A stretch of 6,644 nucleotides of DNA, taken from contig SLDH01000062.1 of assembly GCA_007125415.1 (NCBI GenBank), forward strand, positions 1 to 6,644, given 5' to 3'. This document shows, piece after piece, positions 1 through 3,890 of this stretch. Within the stretch, counting starts at the first letter, position 1, and each line of letters opens with the position of its first letter. This stretch comes from Roseovarius sp. Lineage in GTDB: Bacteria; Pseudomonadota; Alphaproteobacteria; Rhodobacterales; Rhodobacteraceae. The notes beneath the pieces are model-generated. The model had not been told where the DNA came from. It worked only from the letters and a program-made list of their open reading frames with translations, and searched no databases. The position numbers and the translations under genes were made by a program.

Positions 1-51
1 CTGGTCGCCCGGGCGAGTCCTTGGTGCCGACGCGGCGCGGAACAGGTTTTC

Positions 52-90
52 GCCTCAACGCGCTTCGAGGGGGAAGTGAGGCATTTTTTT
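52..90 (+). terminator. Candidate intrinsic terminator at the left edge, plus strand
   Basis: Bases 52-57 (GCCTCA) pair perfectly with 77-82 (TGAGGC), and inside this CTTC (63-66) pairs with GAAG (73-76), leaving a 5-nt bulge on the left arm and a 6-nt loop. A run of seven T's (84-90) follows the stem on the plus strand. This is the layout of a Rho-independent terminator for rightward transcription, so it implies a plus-strand gene coming in from beyond the left edge, convergent with the small membrane-protein gene that ends at 101. One plus frame stays open from base 2 to a TGA at 77-79 and could be that gene's C-terminus, but about 25 codons are too few to identify it. Read on the minus strand there is no T tract, so it should not terminate the his side. 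Confidence 0.45.
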
Positions 91-100
91 CAGCAGCCTG

Positions 101-436
101 CTACTCGCGGCTCTGCGCGCGCCGATGCCGGATTTCCAGCCAGAGGGCCACGATCATTGCCGCTGGCGCGACGATGGCACCCGCCGTCAGTGCCATGGCT
201 CCGAAAGAAAGATGTGTCATGGCCAGCCGGGTGAGCAGGTCCGGATCGGGGCAGGTGAGCCCCGCCAGAACCGCCCCCTCGCAGCCCGCGCGCGCCAGCT
301 GCCCGCCGGCCCAGAAAAAGGCCGTGCCTCCCACAAGGGCCAGTAGCGCCGCCACGCCGAGCAGGTGCCGCGCATAGGGTGCGCGACAAAAGAGCCAGAA
401 CCCGGCCAGCAGCCCGGCGATGATGATCAGCATCAT
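101..436 (-). CDS. Small three-helix membrane protein of unknown function
   Basis: A 111-residue hydrophobic protein that I cannot assign to a named family. Three membrane segments are visible: about residues 2-17, 24-47 and 76-100. The short basic loop between helices 1 and 2 (residues 18-23, CRAPYARH region) and the basic tail (RHRRAQSR, 103-110) point to the cytoplasm by the positive-inside rule. That places the 48-75 loop, which carries Cys52 and Cys62, in the periplasm, where a disulfide is possible. Two adjacent ATG codons (436 and 433) can start it; the ribosome site upstream is weak (AAGAG-like). It begins 37 nt after hisA stops, on the same strand, so it is probably cotranscribed with hisA. 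The overlapping frames on both strands here look like shadows: only this one gives a coherent membrane-protein pattern. Real gene likely; function unknown. Confidence 0.7.
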   Translation of the reverse strand: MMLIIIAGLLAGFWLFCRAPYARHLLGVAALLALVGGTAFFWAGGQLARAGCEGAVLAGLTCPDPDLLTRLAMTHLSFGAMALTAGAIVAPAAMIVALWLEIRHRRAQSRE

Positions 437-473
437 GGGCGCGCTCTTCTGTGGTTGCTCGCGTTCTGCATGT

Positions 474-1196
474 TCAGCCTTTCATCAGAGCGAGCGCCGC
501 GCGCAGGTCGATCGCGCCGTCATAGAGCGCCCGGCCGGAGATCACCCCGTCAAGCGGCGCCCCGCAGGATTTGAGCGCCCGCAGATCATCGAGGGAACTG
601 ACCCCGCCGCTGGCGATGACCGGGATGCTGACCGCCCGGGCCAGCGCGGCCGTGGCCTCGATATTGGGGCCCTGCATCGCGCCATCGCGGTTGATATCGG
701 TATAGATGATCGCCGCCACACCTGCATCCTCGAACGAGCGTGCGAGATCCGTGGCATCGACCTCCGTCTCCTCCGCCCAGCCCTTGGTGGCGACACGCCC
801 GCCCCGGGCATCGACCCCCACTGCGATCTGCCCGGGAAAGCTGCGCGCCGCCTCGCGCACCAGCGCGGGGTTTTCAACCGCTACCGTGCCGAGGATGACC
901 CGGGCGAGGCCCTTGCCGAGCCAGCGCTCGATCGTGGCCATGTCGCGAATGCCGCCGCCCAGCTGCGCCGGGGTCCTCGTGCGAGCGAGGATGGCCTCCA
1001 CCGGGGCAGCATTCACCGGCGCACCGGCAAAGGCCCCGTTGAGATCCACCAGATGCAACCAGTCGCACCCCGCCTCGACGAAGGCCATTGCCTGCGCTGC
1101 CGGATCATCGTTGAAGACCGTCGCGCGGTTCATGTCGCCATGGATCAGCCGCACGGCCTGATCGTCCTTGAGGTCAATGGCGGGGTAGAGGATCAT
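474..1196 (-). CDS. hisA: HisA, ProFAR isomerase
   Basis: HisA, 1-(5-phosphoribosyl)-5-[(5-phosphoribosylamino)methylideneamino]imidazole-4-carboxamide isomerase (EC 5.3.1.16), performs the Amadori rearrangement of ProFAR to PRFAR in cytosolic histidine synthesis. The 240-residue length is usual for this (beta/alpha)8 barrel. The N-terminus [10 protein letters not shown] carries the first catalytic Asp (D8); GVDARGG holds the second (D129); YTDINRDG includes the conserved Thr166. Phosphate-binding glycine segments are LGGGIR (79-84), ASGGVS (195-200) and SGRALY (220-225). The frame is open upstream to 1298, but the ATG at 1196 gives the family N-terminus and has AAAGGAG at 1204-1210, seven bases upstream. 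It lies downstream of hisB-hisH on the same strand but is cut off from them by two plus-strand genes, and it is followed by the small membrane-protein gene. No catalytic residue is missing. Confidence 0.97.
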   Translation of the reverse strand: MILYPAIDLKDDQAVRLIHGDMNRATVFNDDPAAQAMAFVEAGCDWLHLVDLNGAFAGAPVNAAPVEAILARTRTPAQLGGGIRDMATIERWLGKGLARVILGTVAVENPALVREAARSFPGQIAVGVDARGGRVATKGWAEETEVDATDLARSFEDAGVAAIIYTDINRDGAMQGPNIEATAALARAVSIPVIASGGVSSLDDLRALKSCGAPLDGVISGRALYDGAIDLRAALALMKG

Positions 1197-1203
1197 CCGG
1201 GCG

Positions 1204-1210
1204 CTCCTTT
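1204..1210 (-). promoter_or_regulatory. Ribosome binding site of hisA
   Basis: AAAGGAG on the minus strand, seven bases before the ATG at 1196. It selects this start over the longer open frame that would begin at 1298. Confidence 0.75.
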
Positions 1211-1314
1211 GGCTTTCGGTCAATGTGCATTGCCATGCAGCCGCAGGATTTGCAACGCGACCCGACGTCAGACTTGATCGGCTGACCTCTCTGTCCAAGA
1301 CTGCAAGCCCGATC

Positions 1315-1323
1315 GGGGAGGAG
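1315..1323 (+). promoter_or_regulatory. Ribosome binding site of the first DUF2147 gene
   Basis: GGGGAGGAG lies seven bases before the ATG at 1331 but only one base before the ATG at 1325. It therefore favours 1331 as the start codon. Confidence 0.75.
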
Positions 1324-1330
1324 AATGATC

Positions 1331-1720
1331 ATGAGGAAACCGGCAATCGCAACAGCCGCCATGCTGCTTGGTGCAGGCACCGCAATGGCGGACCCGGTAT
1401 TCGGCACCTGGCAAACCGAGCCCGGCGACGAGGGCAATTTCGCGCTTGTCGAGATCGGCGCCTGCGGCGATCGGATCTGCGGTGTCCTCGGTCAGGCGTT
1501 CGACGCCGCCGGCAACAGCATCGACAGTCCCAATACCGGCAGGCGGATGATCTGGGACATGGCGGCGCAGGGAGGCGGTCAGTATGGCGGCGGCAAGATC
1601 TGGGCCCCTGATCGCGACAGGACCTACAATTCCAGAATGTCTCTGAGAGGCGACGTGCTGAAGGTGTCGGGCTGCGTGCTGGGGATCTGCCGCAGCCAGA
1701 GCTGGGGGCGGGCGAACTGA
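1331..1720 (+). CDS. DUF2147 secreted protein, first of a tandem pair
   Basis: A 129-residue exported protein of the DUF2147 family (PF09917 as I recall). The molecular role is not established, so none is given. Residues 1-20 form a clear Sec signal peptide: MRKP, a hydrophobic stretch, then AMA before Asp21. The mature part shows the family pattern: GTW near the start, CGDRICG (Cys45, Cys50), PNTG, an aromatic/Gly-rich GGGQYGGG stretch, and GCVLGIC (Cys115, Cys120) before SQSW near the C-terminus. Four cysteines in two close pairs suggest two disulfides in the periplasm. The start at 1331 is chosen over 1325 because of the spacing to the strong ribosome site. It lies on the strand opposite to the his genes and is followed 116 nt later by a paralogue about 40 % identical by hand alignment. 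Confidence 0.85.
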   Translation: MRKPAIATAAMLLGAGTAMADPVFGTWQTEPGDEGNFALVEIGACGDRICGVLGQAFDAAGNSIDSPNTGRRMIWDMAAQGGGQYGGGKIWAPDRDRTYNSRMSLRGDVLKVSGCVLGICRSQSWGRAN

Positions 1721-1737
1721 GCGGTGCGTGCCTCTTG

Positions 1738-1757
1738 CGCGGCGGATCATCGCCGCG
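1738..1757 (+). other. GC-rich hairpin between the two DUF2147 genes
   Basis: CGCGGCG (1738-1744) and CGCCGCG (1751-1757) form a perfect 7-bp stem with a 6-nt loop, 18 nt after the first DUF2147 stop codon. A second stem, GCAACC (1763-1768) with GGTTGC (1781-1786), follows closely. Neither has a T tract, so an intrinsic terminator is not supported; mRNA 3'-end protection or partial attenuation between the paralogues is possible but inferred. Confidence 0.4.
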
Positions 1758-1809
1758 GGATCGCAACCCTGCCTGCCCTCGGTTGCAGCAGGCCGTGCGG
1801 CATCTTATC

Positions 1810-1823
1810 TTGACAACCGTCAA
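1810..1823. promoter_or_regulatory. Inverted repeat upstream of the second DUF2147 gene, possible operator
   Basis: TTGAC and GTCAA form a perfect 5-bp inverted repeat around a 4-nt AACC spacer, ending 13 nt before the ATG at 1837. A weak promoter could lie just upstream (TTGCAG at 1783-1788, 17-nt spacer, TATCTT at 1806-1811), which would put the repeat around the transcription start, as for a repressor site. The promoter matches are poor, so this is tentative. Confidence 0.3.
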
Positions 1824-1836
1824 TATGGAGAGCGCA

Positions 1837-2223
1837 ATGAGAGCAGCAGCAGTCCCCCTCATTCTGGCCATCGGGCTTGGCGCCCCGGCGCTGGCGGATC
1901 CGGCCGAAGGCTTGTGGCTTACGGAGGCCGACAATCGCGGGCAGGTGGCCCATGTCGAGGTGACAAGATGCGGCGATGCGATCTGCGGCGAGATTGTCAA
2001 GACCTTCAACCGGGATGGCAACGCCATCCTGCATCCCAATATCGGTAAGCGGGTGTTTTGGGGCATGAAGCCCGTGGGTGGCGGCGAGTATGAAGGGCGC
2101 GCCTTCGTGCCGGCCCATAACCGCGAATATCCGGGCCAGATAACGCTGGATGGCAACAAGATGAAGGTCGGCGGGTGTTTCGGCCCCATCTGCATGAGCC
2201 AGGACTGGCGCCGCGTGCGGTAG
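1837..2223 (+). CDS. DUF2147 secreted protein, second of a tandem pair
   Basis: A 128-residue paralogue of the preceding gene. Residues 1-20 are a signal peptide ending APALA before Asp21. The mature domain repeats the family landmarks: GLW, CGDAICG (Cys45, Cys50), HPNIGKR, W-G-M, GGGEYEGR, LDGNKMKVGGC (Cys114), PIC (Cys119) and SQDW. As in its neighbour, these four cysteines are the only ones in the mature protein. An in-frame ATG at 1825 and an open frame back to 1735 exist, but the ATG at 1837 has GGAG (1827-1830) at a sensible distance and gives a clean signal peptide. Its stop codon lies one base from the stop of hisH, which converges from the right. The family points to an envelope or periplasmic role; substrate and partner are unknown. 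Confidence 0.87.
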   Translation: MRAAAVPLILAIGLGAPALADPAEGLWLTEADNRGQVAHVEVTRCGDAICGEIVKTFNRDGNAILHPNIGKRVFWGMKPVGGGEYEGRAFVPAHNREYPGQITLDGNKMKVGGCFGPICMSQDWRRVR

Positions 2224-2224
2224 T

Positions 2225-2863
2225 TCAGGGCGTCCAGCGCAGAAAATTCGCGATGATCCGCAAGCCGGTGGTCTGGCTCTTTTCGGGGTGAAACTGCGTG
2301 CCGATCAGGTTGTCCCGCCCCACGATGGCAGTGATGGCGCCGCCATAGTCCGCATGGGCCAGACGATGCGCAGGCTCGGCCACTTCCATGTGAAAGGAAT
2401 GCACGAAATAGGCGTGCTGGCCCGTCTCCACCCCCTCAAGCACCGGGTGCGCCCGGTCGATCACCAGATCGTTCCAGCCCATATGCGGCACCTTCAGCGC
2501 TGAATCATCGGGGGTGATGGGCCCGACAACGCCCGGTATCCAGTCAAAGCCCGGTGTCGGCTCATATTCGAGCCCCTCGCTTGCCATCATCTGCATGCCG
2601 ATGCAGATGCCCATGAAGGGCCGTCCGCTGGCGATGACGGCGCTTTCCATCGCCTCGAACACCCCGCGATGGTCGAAAAGCTCTTTTCGGCAGGCCGGGA
2701 AAGCCCCATCGCCCGGCAGCACAACCCGCTCGGCCCGGGCGATCACATCAGGCTCGGAGGTGACGATCACCGTGCCCGTGCCTGCATCGGCGGCCATGCG
2801 CTGAAACGCCTTCTCGGCGGAATGCAGATTTCCCGACCCGTAATCGACGATGACGGTGGTCAT
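2225..2863 (-). CDS. hisH: HisH, glutaminase subunit of imidazole glycerol phosphate synthase
   Basis: HisH is the class I glutamine amidotransferase that releases ammonia from glutamine and passes it to HisF, which turns PRFAR into imidazole glycerol phosphate and AICAR. It has 212 residues, a normal length. The catalytic triad is visible: Cys87 in GICIGMQ, and His192 and Glu194 in FHPEKS. The N-terminal IVDYGSGNLHS and the PHMGWN segment (126-131) are typical of HisH. The oxyanion loop reads PGDG (50-53), whereas the well-studied enzymes have PGVG. The start at 2863 gives the family N-terminus and has AAGGGAG at 2871-2877, seven bases upstream; the frame is open to 2929 but that extension overlaps the end of hisB. 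It starts 34 nt after the hisB stop, so the two are almost certainly one transcript. hisF, its obligate partner, is not in the window. Confidence 0.97.
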   Translation of the reverse strand: MTTVIVDYGSGNLHSAEKAFQRMAADAGTGTVIVTSEPDVIARAERVVLPGDGAFPACRKELFDHRGVFEAMESAVIASGRPFMGICIGMQMMASEGLEYEPTPGFDWIPGVVGPITPDDSALKVPHMGWNDLVIDRAHPVLEGVETGQHAYFVHSFHMEVAEPAHRLAHADYGGAITAIVGRDNLIGTQFHPEKSQTTGLRIIANFLRWTP

Positions 2864-2897
2864 GGGCGGTCTCCCTTCGCAAAACTGCCTCGCGCGC

Positions 2898-3485
2898 TCA
2901 GAGGCTGCCTTTCGTGGAGGGGATGGCATCCGCCCGGCGCGGATCCGTCCCGGTTGCCTCGCGCAAGCTGCGCGCCACCGCCTTGAACGCGGCTTCGGCG
3001 ATGTGATGGCTGTTGAAGCCGCTCAGCCGGTCCAGATGCAACGTGATCCCGCCATGGGTCGTAAAGGCCTGGAAGAATTCGCGCACAAGCTCGGTATCGA
3101 ATGTGCCGATCTTCGCCGTCTCGAAACCGACATTGAACACCAGAAAGGGGCGCCCCGACAGATCGAGCGCCGCGCGCACCAGCGCGTCATCCATCGGCAG
3201 CAGGCACGCGCCATAGCGCCGGATGCCGGCCTTGTCGCCCAGCGCCTCGGCCAGCGCCTGCCCCAGGGCGATGCCCACATCCTCGACACTGTGATGATCG
3301 TCGATATGGGTGTCGCCGTCACAACGGATGCAAAGATCGATCAGTGCGTGGCGTGCAAGCTGATCCAGCATGTGATCGAAAAACGCCACACCCGTGTGGT
3401 TGTCATACTGCCCCGTTCCGTCGAGATCGAGCTCGACGCTGATATCTGTCTCATTGGTCTTGCGGCTGATCCGGGCTTTGCGCAT
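2898..3485 (-). CDS. hisB: HisB, imidazoleglycerol-phosphate dehydratase
   Basis: A monofunctional imidazoleglycerol-phosphate dehydratase (EC 4.2.1.19), which removes water from imidazole glycerol phosphate to give imidazole acetol phosphate; it lacks the histidinol-phosphatase domain of the enterobacterial fusion. The 195 residues match the usual length of the single-domain form. Metal- and substrate-binding motifs are intact: [10 protein letters not shown] (His38, His46), DDHHSVED (His64, His65, Glu68), His144, and [10 protein letters not shown] (His160, His161, Glu164, Lys168). The two copies of the HHxxE motif are the diagnostic manganese ligands. I chose the ATG at 3485 because it begins [13 protein letters not shown], the family N-terminus; an ATG at 3491 and a TTG at 3494 are in frame, and AGGA just upstream could serve either ATG. 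It is first gene of the hisB-hisH unit, with a promoter candidate just upstream. Confidence 0.96.
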   Translation of the reverse strand: MRKARISRKTNETDISVELDLDGTGQYDNHTGVAFFDHMLDQLARHALIDLCIRCDGDTHIDDHHSVEDVGIALGQALAEALGDKAGIRRYGACLLPMDDALVRAALDLSGRPFLVFNVGFETAKIGTFDTELVREFFQAFTTHGGITLHLDRLSGFNSHHIAEAAFKAVARSLREATGTDPRRADAIPSTKGSL

Positions 3486-3514
3486 GGGCATCAATCCTCA
3501 TCGGGTCTGCAGGG

Positions 3515-3543
3515 CTTATAGCTTCCCCGCGTCGCCTCGCCAA
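3515..3543 (-). promoter_or_regulatory. Candidate sigma-70 promoter of hisB-hisH
   Basis: On the minus strand TTGGCG (3543-3538) and TATAAG (3520-3515) are separated by exactly 17 nt. The -35 has four and the -10 five matches to consensus. A start near 3508 would leave a leader of about 22 nt, too short for a histidine attenuator or riboswitch. It lies between the tRNA-Gly gene and hisB, so the his unit need not rely on readthrough from the tRNA. Confidence 0.55.
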
Positions 3544-3582
3544 GCAGACGGTTGCCATCAAAAGTAGGACCGTTGGAAAGAT

Positions 3583-3657
3583 TGGAGCGGGTGATGAGAT
3601 TCGAACTCACGACATTTACCTTGGCAAGGTAACGCTCTACCCCTGAGCTACACCCGC
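3583..3657 (-). tRNA. tRNA-Gly (anticodon GCC)
   Basis: A complete cloverleaf is read on the minus strand. The acceptor arms GCGGGTG and CACCCGC pair over 7 bp. The D arm is GCTC-AGGGGTA-GAGC. The anticodon stem TTACC/GGTAA encloses the loop TTGCCAA, giving anticodon GCC, which reads GGC and GGU glycine codons. The variable loop is ATGTC, and the T arm is GTGAG-TTCGAAT-CTCAT with one G-U pair. The discriminator base is U, as expected for bacterial glycine tRNA, and the 3' CCA is encoded (3585-3583). The total length is 75 nt with CCA. It sits between pyc and hisB, all on the same strand. No integrated element or duplicated tRNA 3' end is visible nearby. Confidence 0.97.
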
Positions 3658-3676
3658 TTCCCTGGGTAGGTGGTGG

Positions 3677-3703
3677 GATATAAATTCCGTGCTGATCCTG
3701 CAA
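3677..3703 (-). promoter_or_regulatory. Weak promoter candidate for tRNA-Gly
   Basis: On the minus strand TTGCAG (3703-3698) and TATATC (3682-3677) are separated by 15 nt, shorter than ideal; AT-rich sequence surrounds the -10. A start near 3670 would give a leader of roughly a dozen bases before the mature tRNA 5' end at 3657, a sensible geometry. The match is only fair. Confidence 0.3.
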
Positions 3704-3726
3704 GCCCTAAATTTGCGGCATCGCAA

Positions 3727-3761
3727 GAAACTTCCGGCGGCATCCGCCCTGCGCCGCCGGA
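3727..3761 (-). terminator. Candidate terminator between pyc and tRNA-Gly
   Basis: TCCGGCGGC (3733-3741) and GCCGCCGGA (3753-3761) form a perfect 9-bp, very GC-rich stem with an 11-nt loop. On the minus strand the stem is followed by AGTTTCTT, a short interrupted T-rich tail. This suits termination of the pyc transcript before the tRNA promoter. A smaller alternative hairpin (GGCGG 3736-3740 with CCGCC 3744-3748) overlaps it. The tail is weaker than in textbook terminators. Confidence 0.45.
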
Positions 3762-3834
3762 TCCAACGCGTCCCCATCTTCTTCTTGGCAAAAATACCCA
3801 TAGCAACTCCGGAAAATGCGCAAGTATTTTACGG

Positions 3835-3864
3835 GGTTGGTCGGATCGCATGCGATCCGAAACC
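3835..3864. repeat. 20-nt perfect palindrome downstream of pyc
   Basis: Bases 3841-3860 are a perfect palindrome: the arm TCGGATCGCA is followed directly by its reverse complement. Folded as RNA it gives an 8-bp stem with a CATG loop, and GGTT (3835-3838) with AACC (3861-3864) adds four pairs across a 2-nt bulge. It begins 27 nt after the pyc stop on the minus strand. There is no T tract after it in either direction, so it is not a standard terminator. It may be a transcript-end stabiliser, a protein-binding site or one copy of a dispersed palindrome; the sequence alone does not decide. Confidence 0.6.
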
Positions 3865-3890
3865 GCCATCATCGGTGATCGCGCATCTCT

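Larger units (their letters stand above)
1197..1330. promoter_or_regulatory. Divergent intergenic region between hisA and the first DUF2147 gene
   Basis: These 134 nt separate two start codons that point away from each other, so any promoters for hisA (leftward) and for the first DUF2147 gene (rightward) should lie here. I found no convincing sigma-70 pair in either direction. The best plus-strand attempt, TTGCAA at 1250 with a 17-nt spacer, has a poor -10. Two inverted repeats are visible: CAATG-TG-CATTG at 1221-1232, just upstream of the hisA ribosome site, and GTCAG-N10-CTGAC at 1267-1286, in a position suited to an operator. Neither matches a regulator site I can name. Confidence 0.4.

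Noticed and set aside
21..377. A 118-codon plus-strand frame at the left edge
   Set aside because: It crosses the hairpin and T7 run and then lies antisense to the membrane-protein gene; its composition (Ala, Arg, Ser) is that of a shadow.
420..1277. A 285-codon open frame on the plus strand opposite hisA
   Set aside because: It is antisense to a HisA with every catalytic motif in place. The translation is rich in Arg, His and Pro, as expected for a shadow frame of a GC-rich gene, and resembles no family I know.
1810..1815. TTGACA, a perfect -35 hexamer, upstream of the second DUF2147 gene
   Set aside because: A -10 at the right distance would fall at about 1833-1838, where the bases are GC-rich and overlap the ATG. 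The hexamer is better explained as half of the TTGAC/GTCAA repeat.
1329..2195. A 288-codon minus-strand frame across both DUF2147 genes, in line with the his genes
   Set aside because: It would neatly fill the gap between hisH and hisA, but the translation has a repetitive Arg/Ser/Cys-rich C-terminal half, while the plus strand carries two good signal peptides and a shared domain.
3485..3508. A histidine attenuator or T-box leader before hisB
   Set aside because: The space between the likely transcription start and the start codon is about 22 nt, with no run of His codons and no leader hairpins.
3583..3657. The tRNA gene as an integration site for a mobile element
   Set aside because: No integrase gene, no second copy of the tRNA 3' end and no change in base composition is visible on either side within the window.
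3491..3703. A 70-codon minus-strand frame upstream of hisB
   Set aside because: It runs straight through the tRNA-Gly gene and includes the hisB promoter; part of its translation is simply the tRNA read as protein.
3648..3872. Small minus-strand frame in the pyc-tRNA gap
   Set aside because: It crosses the palindrome, the terminator-like stem and the tRNA promoter, has no ribosome site, and the translation is not protein-like.
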